Counted from the stretch's first letter, positions 48,395 through 60,963 are shown. The stretch: DNA of 64,000 nt from Mercurialis annua (GCF_937616625.2 NC_065576.1:9984501-10048500), one strand, 5' to 3'. Notes: generated from the letters alone by a model not told the origin. Made by a program: numbers and translations.

Positions 48395-49047
48395 AAGACA
48401 GATAGAAATAGAAAGGCAAAATACATATTTAGATTTTTATATTATCACACTTTTCTAAATTAGGTCCCTACACTTTTATTTATCAACAATAAGTTCATAC
48501 ACTTTTAAATTTATAGACATTAAATTCTGGGTCACGGAAATAAAGTGTGTGCACTCCACGCACAGCAACGGCGCGACATGAATGATATAAATGTTTTTAT
48601 TTTTTACACTATTTCTTTTAAATTGGATACTAACACTTTTATTTTTTTCAAAAAAGTAAGTTCCTCGATCGGTTTTTTTTCGGTCTGACTTGACACGATT
48701 AATATTTTTTATTACGGAGGGACCTGATATCTACAAAATTAAAAGCATAAGGATTTAATATATACAAATTATAATGAAGGGGCCCAATTTAAAAAAGTGT
48801 GATCATATAGGGACCAAAACACACATTTTGCCATTAAGAAATAGTAAGAAGAAAATATTCATGTTCTAAAATGGTGAAAATAACAGGTTAAATCTTCTCT
48901 TCTCTTCTTTTTCTTTTGATTTTAAGTTTGCGCCATAACCAGCAAATGCACATTCAGATTTAGGGCTTTCTGTAATACCTAATCGTCTTTCTTATATACT
49001 TCTTAAAAACCAACTCTCTAACTAACATTTTTAGCACTTGTTTTTTC

Positions 49048-49296
49048 TAGGGTTTCTTCCCCAACATTACTTCTAGGGTTTCTCACAATTTAAATTCAGT
49101 CACCACATTAATTCTCTCTTTACTTCAGCTCAAAAGCTTCAATCTTTTCAGTTATTTTTTTCTTCTTTGATATTGGGTTGGTTTTAATTCAAGATTCTTC
49201 TGCTTCTGGGAGGAGTTTAAATTCTACTTCTTGTTGTTGTTTGCAATTGGATTGAACTGGGCTTTTTAAAGTCAATATAATTGAGTGAAGATTGGA
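49048..49296 (+). promoter_or_regulatory. CID gene promoter/leader with two telo-boxes
   Basis: TAGGGTTT occurs at 49048-49055 and 49074-49081 in a TC-rich leader, shared with A and B. This is the native copy. Confidence 0.55.
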
Positions 49297-52200
49297 ATGA
49301 ATAGTGTATTTAGTGAACAGATTCTTGCTGATAAGCTTTCTAAGCTCAACAGCACCCAGCAATGCATTGAAAGTATCCTTTTTTAACGCCAATCTGATGC
49401 TTCTTTAGTGTTATTTCTTGGGCATTATGTGGTTAATTACATTTCTTGTATTATTTTAACTTTCTTGTAAGGATTGTTATACTGTTGTATTCGTTTCTTA
49501 TTCGAAAAGTATGTTATTCTTGACTCTTTCATGTAGCTCTGTCACATTGGTGCATATTTCACCGAAGTAAAGCGGAGCAAGTTGTGCAAACATGGGATAA
49601 ACAGTTTCACAGCTCACAGATGGAACAGAAAGTTCCCTTGTTGTATCTTGCAAATGATATTCTTCAGAATAGTAAACGTAATGGGAATGAATTTGTATCC
49701 GAATTTTGGAAGGTTCTTCCCACGGCACTTAAAGATCTTAATGAGAAAGGCAGTGATCGCGGAAAGACTGCAGTCACGCGATTGGTAAGTGAATTCCCGT
49801 GCTCCACTTATTTCCTTCCCGAAATTTATTGATTAAAGTTTATAGGGCCGCTTACATTGTAATCGTGGATTTAGAGCATCTTGTTTAGCTATACTGGATA
49901 ATGTTAGTTTTGGTCTTAACCTGATAATTCAATGAGAGTTTGCTCTTCATAAGCTCTTGTTGTTTCTATGTGATATGTATGACTCAATTTGGATATAGTT
50001 AAACTGGGGTAAGTTGAGAGTTTTATATTGTAGTACTTTTGTTTGTTGCTTACTGTGCCACCAAAGATTAACAGTAAAACAAAGATATTTTAGTGGTTGA
50101 CCGAAGTACAAGATGCTAGCATGAGGCTACTGATATTTTATACCCTCAATATTTTTTTAGAAAAGGTGAATTCTTGGACTGGATTTACGAAATTAGTCTT
50201 CAAACTGTTGTTATTAGGTGAGCATATGGGAAGAACGGAGAGTTTTTGGATCCCGTGCTCGGAGCCTTCGAGATGTAATGCTTAGTGAAGAAAATCCGCC
50301 GCCATTGGAGTTCAGCAAAAAACGTTCGCGGTCTGTCAAAATTATGAAGCGGGATACTCGATCCATTAAAACAGTAAGAGCAAGGATTTTGCTTCTCATT
50401 GTTTCTGAATTTTTTGATTGTGCATATATGGTTATGTATGTATGCCTATATGGTGCTGCATGCATCATTATTAATTTCCGCAAATGGGAAGGGCATGTTT
50501 GCCCTATCCATCTCCTTATTTTTAAATGTGCTTGACTAATATATCATTGCTCTGGACACCAGAAATTGACTATTGGAGGTGCTGCAGAAAAAATTGTATC
50601 GGCATTTCATTTGGTTGGCAGTGAAAATCAAACTGAAGAGGCAGAAATGAGCAATTGTAAGTCTGCAATCAATCTTGTGCGGAAGATGGAAAAGGATGTT
50701 GAAATTGCATGTAGAAGCGGTAAGTTAATTAAAATGAGATCATCATAGAATAAGGTGTCCTGTAGTTTTATCCTTTTAGTAACTCCAGGTCATACTTTGA
50801 CTTTCAGAATTTGCAGATATCTAAAGTATTTTTTGGCTCTTCAGGTAAGGATCCCAAAAGAAAAGTAATGGCCAAAGAAATAGAGGAAGAAGAAAATCTT
50901 TTGAGACAAAGTATTGAGAAATTAAAATCAGTTGAAGCAAGTAGAGTAGCACTTGTGTCTCAATTAAAAGAAGCTCTGCATGAACAGGCACGCTATTTTA
51001 CTATCGCCACTGTTGCCATTTATATGTCTCTGCTTACAACAATGGATCTATTACTATATCTATCCATGCATTATGTAGCAGACTTGCGCAATACATTGTG
51101 CTGAACTTTTAAACTTCATTTTCTTTTTATGCAGGAAGCCGAACTAGAGAACATTCGAACTCAGATGCAGGTATTTTTCTTGGTCATTTCGTACTTGGCG
51201 AACTTCCATACTTATTTATGGCTGGGTTTTATTAATAAAATGGATATTTACTGCAATTTATATGTGTCTGGTCTCTGTAAAAATTATGCTGACCCTGATT
51301 CATTTATCTCAAAATGCAGTCGTGCAGCATGAAAAATTTAACTAATTTTTGACAATTGAATCTTATTAGCACTTCCAGCCATCTGATATACTCAGTTGAC
51401 TACATGCTATTATTGGTGCCTTGTCCCGAAGTAACTTTTATAAAATAATAGAAATTGGTGAGGATATTAAAATCTGAAAACTAATAAAGATATTTCAAAA
51501 AATCCAGTATATTAACTTGTTATGAATTAGTAATGTCATTATTTCCTATCCTAGCAAAACCACCGCGGGATTCGAACCTGTGTCGAATCGTGAGCCTATT
51601 AGTGAAGTAAATTAGTATTGTATACGTCATAAGGGGTGAGTTATTGATGTGAGATGGGTCAAAAAAAGGGAAAGTTCCAGGCGTAAGAAGGAAAGAGTGG
51701 GATGAGGTTTCTCTCGCTTTTGTCATCGCGGGCCTCCCGTCAGTTAAAACTTTATGCATTTAGGAATTACATTGATTTTACAAGTTATAGCACAAGATAC
51801 CATCAAACTAGGATGTTCAATCAGAAATGAAACTTTTGATGCTGGATATCTTTGCATATCAGTCAGTTTAGAAATTGCAATGTCAATGATGATGTGCAAA
51901 TACATCATCTGGGGAACAAAAGATCTTAGTCTCTGGACTTTCTGCTGGATGCTTGGCCAGATGATCCGTACAATATCTTCTGGCAGCAAGATATGTTTTC
52001 ACATGTCATAACAATTGATGTATACTACAGAATATCTTATTTTTCAGGTTTATGCCGGCATGGTTTTATGTCACTAAATTTAAATTGAATAGCCCATTTT
52101 GCCTAGAATAACCGTCTGCTTGATGTAGTAATGTGAAAGTTTAACTATTAGATGGGGAAACTATTTTATGTGGATGTCAATCTGTCCTAATTAGTTTTCA

Positions 52201-53103
52201 CTTTTCACTTTTCAAGGCCTATGGACTATGGTACCATGATTGGTCAATTGTGTATTTGAAGAAATGGAAATGCTTTGCCTCATCTTTTAATTTTTCATAA
52301 CCGTAGGATATTTTTCCACCAAGGTTAACAATGCTTTTTACCGTCTTAGGGGTTTAATGCCCAAAGAAAATGTGATGTGATTAGGCTATATTTACTTGCC
52401 AAGGATTGGTGAACAGTTTACAAATGCAATAATTTGTTGATTTCAGGTAGCTCAGGCTCAGGCAGACGAGGCCAACATCATGCGAAAGAGGCTGAATGAT
52501 GAAGATTATGTACCCAGTGCATCTACTTCGACAACCCAAGCGGTTTATACAAATGCGAAATCTGGACAAACAAAGAAATCAGCTGCAGCAATTGCTGCTG
52601 AAGTAGCTGACAAGCTTGCAGCCTCGAGCTCCTCTCAACTGATTATGCATTCTGTTCTTTCTACATTCGCAGCTGAAGAGGCAAAGAATGCTGGATTAAC
52701 AAAGCCTGAAAAGTCCTTGCCGATTTCAGATCCCACTGTTTTTATGCCTGCATCTAACCATCCCTATCAGTCGGTTATGTTACCGCCCCTGCCAATGATG
52801 CAAAACCAGGCCCCTAGCCCCCAAGCTCAATATCACATGCTTCCAAATCCACCATCCCAACAATATATGCAGCCATCAGGGAATGTGATGAACCCATATG
52901 GTTATGGACCGCCGCCACCGCCACCATCTTATATGGTGAGTCCAATGGTGCCTTTGAATCAACAACAGCAACTGGCACAACAGCAGGCCCAAATTCCCCA
53001 GCTACAACCGATGCCATTAACTCAACAAGTTATGGGCCCTCCTAGTTTCCGACCCCTTCAGCCACCTGGGATGGTGTATTATGGCCGCCCTCCCCATTCA
53101 TAA
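49297..53103 (+). CDS. CID/RPR-domain protein (RPRD1/Rtt103-like)
   Basis: Exons 49297-49372, 49537-49784, 50218-50373, 50563-50719, 50845-50987, 51135-51170 and 52447-53103 give 490 aa. The N-terminal CID (about 1-135) carries SLSHWC-type helix text (TLSHWCIFHRSKAEQVVQTW), LYLANDILQNSKR, EFVSEFWKVLP and IWEERRVFGSRA. CIDs bind the phosphorylated C-terminal domain of RNA polymerase II. A basic patch (SKKRSRSVKIMKRD), a Glu/Leu-rich coiled coil (about 210-270) and a Gln/Pro-rich low-complexity tail follow, as in plant 'ENTH/VHS family' proteins. The intron after exon 5 starts GC (GAACAG|GCACGC). Every join keeps frame, and this is the only one of the three copies with a full 3' half. Confidence 0.92.
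51490..51760. other. Repeat-like insert in intron 6 of the CID gene
   Basis: The stretch contains GGGATTCGAACCTG, a B-box-like word on the minus strand, and a GC-richer part (cgcgggcctcccgtcag) unlike the flanking intron. A SINE or MITE remnant is possible, but I found neither an A box, a poly(A) nor a target duplication. Confidence 0.3.
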
Positions 53104-55151
53104 TTATTTTTAGGCGGTAGATAGTTTAATCAGTATGCCCATGTTTCCAGGGAGAATCATTTTCTCAGAGCATTTGAAATTTTGTTTGTGATGATCAATC
53201 AGCCTTACTCAGTTAACAGCATATAGAAATCTGAAACAGTTAAACTGGAATATTATCACGAGCAATCTACGCTGCTGCTGGACGTGGAATGCTCATTGCC
53301 CCATGGTAAGGCTAGAGTCCTTAAAACTCACAACCTAACTTCCACCTTTAGATAGGACACCACAATTTATGAATAATTTTAGGACTAATTTGCATAAATA
53401 CTTCAAGTTGTTTTGAGGAAATTACGTCATGTATGTGACTTTTGAAAGTAATTGCGAACATATGTACGCTATTTTCTTTTTGCATAGAAAGATGGTGCTT
53501 TGCAAAAATATTTACTCGAACCAAACTAATTGTAAAACTATGTGATTTTTTTTCTTCTCATTCTATGATGATTTCTTCTCCTTATTTCTTCAATATGTAC
53601 TTAATGAAGCTATATAAAAATTGCAGGAATTTGCAAATCATGCCTTTAGCATCTGCTTCATCATGGAGTGCTTGCTGTCGGGTGGGATTGCGCCATCTCG
53701 TGATTGTCGATATATAAGAAAATTGGTTAAATATAGAAGAAGTGGAATTGGATTTGAGGATGTAAATAGGAGATTCTGTACAAGTTTTGAAGTGACTAAT
53801 TTTGGGTACTTAAATTTTTTGAAGAAAGAAAGGAAGCATACATGTGCAGGCTGAGTATATTATTGTGCTTGCATTCTTCACCACATTCTCAAGCAAATGC
53901 TCATTAGCTCACATAGTTGTTAGATTTGACAAGCAAGCTAAGAATTCAGCCTTAATTCATATCAAACAATTGGAAGATAAAATCTCTAATAGAAACAGAA
54001 GAAATAGGTAAATAGAATTGAACAAAGGACCAATTCACCCCCTCAACCTGGCATGAAAAAAATAGGGAAATTTACACCTTATATTATAAAAGGGTAAAAT
54101 AATTACAAAAATCTTCATAGATTTTATTTTTACAATTTATCTTTTCACTTTTATCTTTAACTCTTTTACAGTAATACTATCATTTTCTTACTTCTTGATT
54201 CATTTTCTTCCTCTCTTTATTCTTTGAAATCCTAATTTATTTTTTTCTTTTACTTTTTTTTTTATTAATGGCCACCACCATGATCAAATTTCATTTTACA
54301 AACCACACCACCACCATTCTTCTACCGCCGCCGCTCCCGCCGCTCGTCCCTCTCATGCCACTGCCGTTGCTCACGCTGTCTCCGCTGTTGTTGCTCACGT
54401 CGCCGCCGCTCGTCTCCCTCACGCTGTCTCCGATTTTATTTTTTAATTTCAGATCTAAAATATATATTATGAAATCAGATTTGTATGTATAGATCTATTA
54501 TTTTTTTGTTATTGTATGTATAGATCTAAGATTTATTGTATATGATTTGGAATTCGAATTTTCAAAACCTTATACTTGATTATCAATTTTTTTTCCGTCC
54601 GTTTTCAAATTTTCAGTTCGTTTTCATCCTCATCTCCTATGTTCTTCAGATTTGATTTTTTTTTTCAAATCTGAGTATAATATATGAATTATATACGGAT
54701 TATATAATTCGTATATAATCAAGACGTGCGATTAGTCTACAGAACGTTATTAGTAGGAGCTTAGGTGGTGGCAGCGGTGATCATGAGATTGAAACCGTGA
54801 GAGTTGGATCAGATTATTTCTCAATCTGTTATAGAGAGCCAAATTTTGAGTGAGTTTTATTCTAGTAGGATTTAATAACAAAATGTTAAATAGATCCTTA
54901 GGTTTTTAAGATTTGAATATTTAAGGGCATTTTTGACACCGTGACAGTCATGTCAGCAGATGATAACCAGAATTGACTGATATGTCTGCCAGAGTGTCAA
55001 ATGTTTTAGATTAGGGTGAACTTGAAAACGAAAGGTGTGAATTTGAGTGTAATCGGTGATTTTCCGACGTAAGGGTGCAAATACAGAGAGGCTAAAAGGT
55101 GATTTTTTTTAGACCATTAGCCTATTTAATTTATATTTTGTTTGTTTTCAT
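53104..55151. other. CID 3' UTR and AT-rich spacer
   Basis: The CID 3' UTR probably occupies the first 200-300 bases. A CCG/CCA-rich tract at 54265-54430 interrupts AT-rich DNA. Loose inverse wording between about 54026 (ggaccaattcaccccctc) and about 55080 (gaggctaaaaggtgatt) hints at a non-autonomous element of about 1.1 kb. No gene is supported. Confidence 0.35.
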
Positions 55152-55160
55152 TAAATCTTA

Positions 55161-55255
55161 CTTTTTTTTTGATAATTTGGAAAGGGGGAGCGCTTGTGGG
55201 AGGAATCGAACCCACGACCTAGCAGTATTCCTTAACGCTTATACCAGCTCATTGG
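55161..55255 (-). mobile_element. Short tRNA-derived SINE
   Basis: TAAATCTTA is duplicated at 55152-55160 and 55256-55264. On the minus strand the body has an A-box-like GAGCTGGTATAAGCG, a clear B box GGTTCGATTCC, and ends in an A run. At 95 bp it is short, so possibly 3'-truncated or a compact family. Confidence 0.75.
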
Positions 55256-55963
55256 TAAATCTTAGTTAGTTTAACTTCAATTTACCTTCACTTTATTTCC
55301 AAGTTATTTTAAATTAAATCTAGCTAGTTTATATTCTGTTTATTTTTAAAAGTAGATAAGTTTTTTTTTTATACTAAAAAATAGATTAGTTTAAATTTAG
55401 ATTATTTTCAATAAAACCATAGTTTTGTTTTTATTTTCGGTTTATGTTCAATAATACTTTAATTAGTTTACACTGAGTAAAATATTTTAGTAAAAGACGG
55501 CGCTATGTCTAATTTTCATGCCTTTTATTTTTGATTTTTGATGTTGGGATCAGTACTGACTGATCATATTTTTAGTCGATAACTCTAATTTTAAAATAAA
55601 AATAAATATTTAAAATTCTAAAATATTAGAAAATTTATTGAAATTCCAAAACTCCTTATAGCTCATATATTTACGTTTATTTGTTCTTATTAATTGTATA
55701 TTTTGCAAACACATGAAAATATTGTTTATTGAGCAACTGCACAAACAATTAAACAAAGAGTAAAAGAACTGATATCTCAAGAATTTCTTTATTCCAAGAA
55801 CTTGTACGAATGAGAATACTAATCATATCCTACCAAGTCACTGAAATATAAGCAACACAGCCTTCATAAATCCAAAAGACTAGGTCTGTTTATAACAGAC
55901 ATTGACTAACTCAAATACAACTTCTTTCGACAGTAAATAGAACTAGAAAATAGTTATCTGCGA

Positions 55964-58301
55964 TTATTCGTAGCAGTAAGGAGGCAGGCGTGGCGAGATA
56001 AGAACTTCGAGAGGCGTAGTTTTCATATTAGTTAAACCGACGCCAGCAGACATATCAACCGGAGCATTTGTGGGGCTAGAAATTTCAAAAGCATGCAATA
56101 AATTAGCCAATGTTAAATGCATCATTTGAAGCCCGAAAGAAATCGCAGGACACGCTCTTCTTCCACCACCAAACGGAAGCAATTCAAAGTTATGACCCCT
56201 AACATCAATGTCCTTATGACTCGTAAGAAATCTTTCCGGTTTGAAGTCCATTGGTACGGGCCATACATTAGGGTCTCTATGTATCTTCCAAAGATTGATC
56301 ATCAGCCAAGTGCCTTTGGGGACATGGTAGCCGCTGATCGTGCAGTCTTGAGTGAATTGGCGGGGTCCTGGTATTATTGCTGGTGGGTGTAGCCTTAGGG
56401 TTTCTTTAACGATTGCTTGCAGATATACGAGGTTGTGTATGTCTGTATCGTTCACTAGTCTTTCTTTTCCCACATATTTTTCCAGTTCTTCTTGCGCCTT
56501 TTTGAGTACTTGTTGGTTATTTAGCAGTAGTGATAGTGCCCACGTTAATGCAACTGTAACTGTTTCATTGCCCGCAATCATACTCTGCATGCAATGTTAT
56601 ACAGTGGTTCATATTTACAAATATACAGTTATAACTTTGATTCATGATATTTACAGATATTTACTTATAACTTTGATTCAAATTTACAAGTATATACTTA
56701 TAACTTTGATGTGTTATTTTATCTATCCCTGTAAAAAATTTAAATGTTAATTTTACAGATTGGAATAATTGTATCTAAACCAAATGTGTTTTGGTCCGTT
56801 CATTTCGTTTATAAATGAGTCCGTTACAAAAGAAAAGCTCCTTGCCAGAATTTTACATTGGACTATTAGGGTTATTGACATAAATGATACCAAATCTTTG
56901 GATCTTGTATTAAAATGATACTAAATCTTTAATTTGTATCTTTTTAGTATCCAACTTTCTATCACTTGTTTCAGATTGTTTTTTTTTCTTTACAAATTCA
57001 TGCCATTTTTAATGACGTGAATATGTTTTAATTTATTTTTACCTCATCAGATGCCATATCACATGACACATACCATAATTTGGTGGTTCAGCCCTTCTCT
57101 TTCGCTTCTTCCAATCATTAAAAATAACCGAAATTTGTAAAAAAAAAAACCAATATGAAACAAATGATAAAAAGTCGGGTACCGAAAAAATACAAATTAA
57201 AGTTTTGATACCATTTTGATACAAGGTTTAAAGATTTGATACTATTTATGTCAATAACCCAGAATAGTTATTCAACTCAACATACGGTTGTGTCATATCA
57301 TTCATGCAAAAATGATAAAAAAATAGATAATATTTCAATATCCAAACACTCGTAATTACTGTTTTGTGAAAGATAAAAAGTAGGCTTACCAAACATGTAG
57401 CTTTGTTGATGGTGTCGGCATCATATCCTTCGATACATTTTCCATCAAGAATTGAAATCATCGCGTCCATGAAATCGTTCTCGTCTGTAGTCTCACCTAA
57501 TAAGTTCCCCTTCTGCTTGTGCTGTTGGAGCCATTTCTCAAGAACATCATCCAATTCCTTAAAAGTCCTCTTCATAATCTTCTCATGTCCACCAATGTCC
57601 ATCCATCCAAGATATGGAACAGCGTCCCTCAGAACAAGTGTACCCAAATATTGAAACAGCACTGTTACTCCTGCTTGGAACCGCCGTCCTTCGCTCTCAT
57701 CACCGCCTCCGCCGAAGTATTTCTCACCGATAATCATCCTTAGAAGTGCATTCATATTTAAGTCGGAGAACCATTGCTTCATCTCAACAATCTTTCTGCC
57801 ACCTTTCCATGATTGGTACAGTGCTTTAATGGAAAATTCAATTTCTTGGTTTCGAATATGCTTGCGAAGCTCAAGGCGTTGATTCGAGAGAAGTTCCGAG
57901 TTGGAAATCTTGCGCGTTTCGCGCCAATATGAAGTACCGGCCGGAGTGAACGGAAAAAAAGCGTAGTTATAACCCATTAGTTTTGCTGATACTAGGGCTG
58001 GACGAAAGATTACACTCGAGTCATTGGTAGTAAATATTTCCTTAGTAATCTCTGAATTACTAACGACCAAAACATTGCGTATTCCTATCCTTAAGGTGAA
58101 GATTGGACCGTACTTATCAGCTAGATTTGCTAAGTTTAAGTGAGGAAGACCATTGGATCCAGCTGATATTACTTGCAGGTGACCAATTATTGGCCATGCG
58201 CCCCGTGGCTGGGGTGCTTGTAGGGTAGGAGCTCTTAATTTGCGCATTAGATAGTACAAAAACAGAAGAAAGGTAAAGAGCCCAAGAACAATGGAATCCA
58301 T
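55964..58301 (-). CDS. Cytochrome P450, CYP82-like
   Basis: Two exons (58301-57390 and 56584-55964) give 510 aa; the ATG at 58301 starts the signal-anchor MDSIVLGLFTFLLFLYYLM, so an upstream in-frame ATG is not needed. Seen in order: the hinge APQPRGAWPIIGHL (about 29-42), C-helix YWRETRK, I-helix AGNETV, K-helix ExxR in KETLRLHPP, FKPERF, and heme loop FGGGRRACPAISF with the cysteine ligand. The text around VNDTDIHNLVYLQAIVKETLRL and HKDIDVRGHNFELLPFG is closest to the CYP82 family, which oxidises terpenoids, alkaloids, coumarins and flavonoids. The substrate cannot be told. The usual CxG after the heme cysteine is CPA, and the I-helix has Val where Thr/Ser is usual. The single phase-0 intron holds a MITE. 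ER-bound. Confidence 0.9.
56863..57266. mobile_element. MITE in the P450 intron
   Basis: The left end (ctattagggttattgacata) and right end (tatgtcaataacccagaatag) are inverse, with matching inner words (aaatgatactaaatct, agatttgatactattt). It accounts for half of the 805-bp intron. Confidence 0.7.
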
Positions 58302-58520
58302 GTGACAGAGATAAGTTTTGAATGATATGGAGTCTTGTAACGTTTTTGAATATCTATATATCAATGTTTTGAAAACCGGACCGAAATGGAAACCGGTTTT
58401 GTTGGGAGTTTATAGTTCAACCGATTCAACTGGGTTGGATCAGATTTTTTAATTTTAATATTATAAATTAGTATTTTCTTTAAAATTTTATCAATAAAAT
58501 ATAAGTATAAATGATCACGT
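58302..58520. other. P450 5' flank
   Basis: The leader and proximal promoter of the P450 lie here. At about 58370-58440 there is 'accggaccgaaatggaaaccggtttt', wording seen at one end of some plant MITEs. No sharp regulatory motif was identified. Confidence 0.3.
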
Positions 58521-58908
58521 TTTAAAAAGGCTTAATGCCTTAAAAACCCCCGACCTTTCATCCCCTTTTCAATCCTACCATGACGTTGAAAATTTATCAA
58601 TATTACTGCATTTTCCATTTTTTCATTTCAATTGTACCCTGAAGCATAAAATTGACCTTTATTTATTTGACAAAATTCAAAAAAATTCTTCAAAAATGGT
58701 CAATTTAATATAAAAAGTTAATTTAAATGCAAAAAAGATCAATTTAGAGAATTTTTGCCAATAAAAAAAGGTCAAATTTATGCTTTAAGGTACAATTGAA
58801 ATGAAAAAAAAATACAAAATAGGGTAAAATTGACTGATTTGCAACGTGAGGGTAGGATTGAAAAAGGGATGAAAGGTCAGACTTTTTTAAGACATTAGGC
58901 CTTTTAAA
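58521..58908. mobile_element. MITE with long inverted arms
   Basis: The arms TTTAAAAAGGCTTAATGCC and the inverse of ACATTAGGCCTTTTAAAAA continue through 'gacctttcatcccctttt' and 'aaaagggatgaaaggtc' for about 150 bases each. The interior is non-coding. Same style as 60964-61585. Confidence 0.75.
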
Positions 58909-58911
58909 AAT

Positions 58912-60063
58912 GTGGTAATTTTCTGAAATACATGTTTTGGTAATTTATTTACACTTTTACTTGTTAAGTTTTGATTTTTGTTTTTTACTTTTTTTTATTT
59001 ACGAAAAATACCTTTTTATTTTTTTAATTTCAAAAATATACCTTTTTTCGGTTTCCAATTTCGGTCTTTGATTCGGTCGACCGAACCGACCGAACCGACC
59101 AACAATTTTTTTATATAGTGTAAGATTAGTGTATATATAGTGTCAATTTTTATTTTTTATAGATTTTTTTCTGGATTTTTTTTAATTTTTTATAGTGTAA
59201 CAGTAGTGTATATATAGTGTATAAGTAATGTATATATAGTGTATATAAGTAGTGTATTTATTGCATTTTATAGTGTTTTTTATGGTTTACACCATAAAAC
59301 ACTGCAAATACATCATAAACACTGCAAATACACTATAAACACTGCAAATACACCATAAACACTGTAAATGCACCATAAATGTACTAAAAAAAGGGCAGAA
59401 ATACACTATAAATATACAAAAAATACACTAAAACATAAATATTATAAAATTACTACAAATGCACCATAAATTAATTTTTTCTTTACAAAATCAGTAGCAA
59501 TAAATAAACCTATGAATAAGAGAAGACAAAATAAATAATTATATGAATAATAGAACAATTTTATAAACAAAAAAGTATACATCTACAATAATTTATTTAC
59601 AAAATATTTAAATCATTACAAAAAACCTAAAAAATTACACAAATCTAAAAACGAGTCGAGAAATTCATAGCGCGAACGGAGGAGACGAACGGGCTACCGC
59701 GAACGGAAAAGACAAATGGAAAAACGACCGGAAATGACGAAAAATCCATCGGAAGTAGACGAACGGAAGCGCGACCAGAAAGACGAACAGAAAAGACGAA
59801 CGAAAAAGTAATCGGAGGAGATAAACTGAACATCAAATGAAAAAAAGAAGAAAAGAAAAAGAAAAGAAGAGAGAAGAAGAGAGAGAAAAGAGAAAAAAAG
59901 GCGGTGATGTAAAAATTTAACCTAAAATAAGATAAGACTTCTTTATATAATGGGTATTTTTGGTAAATAAGTTAACTTATTAAGTAATGTAGGATAAGAG
60001 GAAAAGATGGGTCAAAATGGTGTAAATACTTTAACCAAAACAGATATTTGGAAAATAATCCCT
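58912..60063. mobile_element. Non-autonomous TIR element, about 1.15 kb
   Basis: The left arm (gtggtaattttctgaaatac, ttttggtaatttatttacac) is inverse to the right arm (gtgtaaatactttaaccaaaa, tatttggaaaataatccc). Inside are a TATATAGTGTA tract, a 20-bp tandem array and, at 59640-59900, a GC-richer part with gacgaacgga words and a GA-rich run. No transposase is present. Confidence 0.5.
59285..59400. repeat. About 20-bp tandem repeat (CACTGCAAATACACCATAAA)
   Basis: About five units with small changes (catcataaa, cactataaa, caccataaa; tgcaaat or tgtaaat) run head to tail. Weaker copies continue to 59470. Confidence 0.7.
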
Positions 60064-60580
60064 TTAAAAATATGTAAAATATTTATCTTTATCAAAGTAA
60101 AAAAAAAAATTCTTATTTGAAAATATATTAATTATTAAATAAAAATATATAATAAAAGATATAATGATATGTTTAAATAAAACTAATTTGTTACATGGGT
60201 GAAATATAATTGATTAAAAATAATAATATATTTAAATAAAGTTAATTATTAAATATGAATATTTGTTTTTAGAATTAAATTTATATTTTTCAAAAAATAA
60301 TTTTATATGTATTTAAAAATCTGATTATTATGTGTATGTATTATACATATATGAATTTATAATTTATTGATTAATATTTAAAATCGATTTTGTTATATTT
60401 TATTACAATTAAGTCCTTAATAAATTCATATTTGAGATAACTTCTCGGATTTAATACATATATGTCGTATTAAATATAATTGCGTAAAGTACAATAACTA
60501 TTTTGTTTAATTAACTGTTCTTTTTTTTTTAATTTGGTTTCTTCTATTTTAGATTAGTACTTAGATCATAGTTTTAAAAT
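60064..60580. other. AT-rich spacer, nothing recognised
   Basis: More than 80% A+T by eye, homopolymer-rich, with no border or ORF of interest. Confidence 0.4.
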
Positions 60581-60930
60581 AGGCCAAATGTCGTAAAAAG
60601 GCCAAACCTTTCACAAAAGTTTCACAAAAGTCCCGACTTTGCAATTTTGTCGATTTTGGCCAAAAATAGATTATTTGGTTTCACAAAAGTTTTGATCTTT
60701 CAATTTTGTCGATTTGGCCAAAAATAGATTATTTGGTTTCACAAAATTTTTGAGTTTTCAATATATGTGCATGCCACGTAGGTGACACATAGGTAAAATT
60801 GAAATCAAATTGAGAGTTGGCCACAATTGAAACCAAATAATATGTTTTTGGCCAAAATCGACAAAATTGAAAGGTCGAGACTTTTATAAAATTTTTGTGA
60901 AAGGTTTGATCTTTTTACGATATTTGGCCT
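60581..60930. mobile_element. MITE with inverted arms
   Basis: The left arm (aggccaaatgtcgtaaaaag, gccaaacctttcac) is inverse to the right arm (gtgaaaggtttgat, ctttttacgatatttggcct). Inner words 'caattttgtcgattttggcc' and its complement also pair. Near the left end a unit with 'ggtttcacaaaagtttt' is repeated three times. Confidence 0.7.
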
Positions 60931-60963
60931 TTAAAATAACATCACTTATGGGCATTTTTTATA

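Larger units (their letters stand above)
45897..50893 (+). repeat. Segmental duplication copy C, the native CID upstream region and 5' exons
   Basis: Homology to A and B begins at CTATTGCACCACTGAG (45897; compare 17660 and 32002) and runs through the spacer, promoter and exons 1-5 of the intact CID gene. C keeps the consensus CID residues and a full exon 5, so it is the likely source. It has its own Helitron (46849-47511). C does not contain the RPL30 3'-flank portion found in A and B. Confidence 0.75.

Noticed and set aside
51540..51600. Possible tRNA gene or SINE (GGGATTCGAACCTG, minus-strand B box)
   Set aside because: No cloverleaf arms, no convincing A box, no poly(A) and no target duplication; kept only as a repeat-like insert.
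53621..53854. 77-codon ORF downstream of the CID gene
   Set aside because: No domain or homologous text recognised; probably spacer.
54268..54492. 74-codon Pro/Leu-rich ORF
   Set aside because: Low-complexity product of a CCG/CCA-rich tract inside a probable element; no splice partner or domain.
55200..55255. tRNA gene on the minus strand
   Set aside because: A and B boxes are present, but there is no acceptor stem or anticodon arm; the flanking 9-bp duplication and A tail show a SINE.
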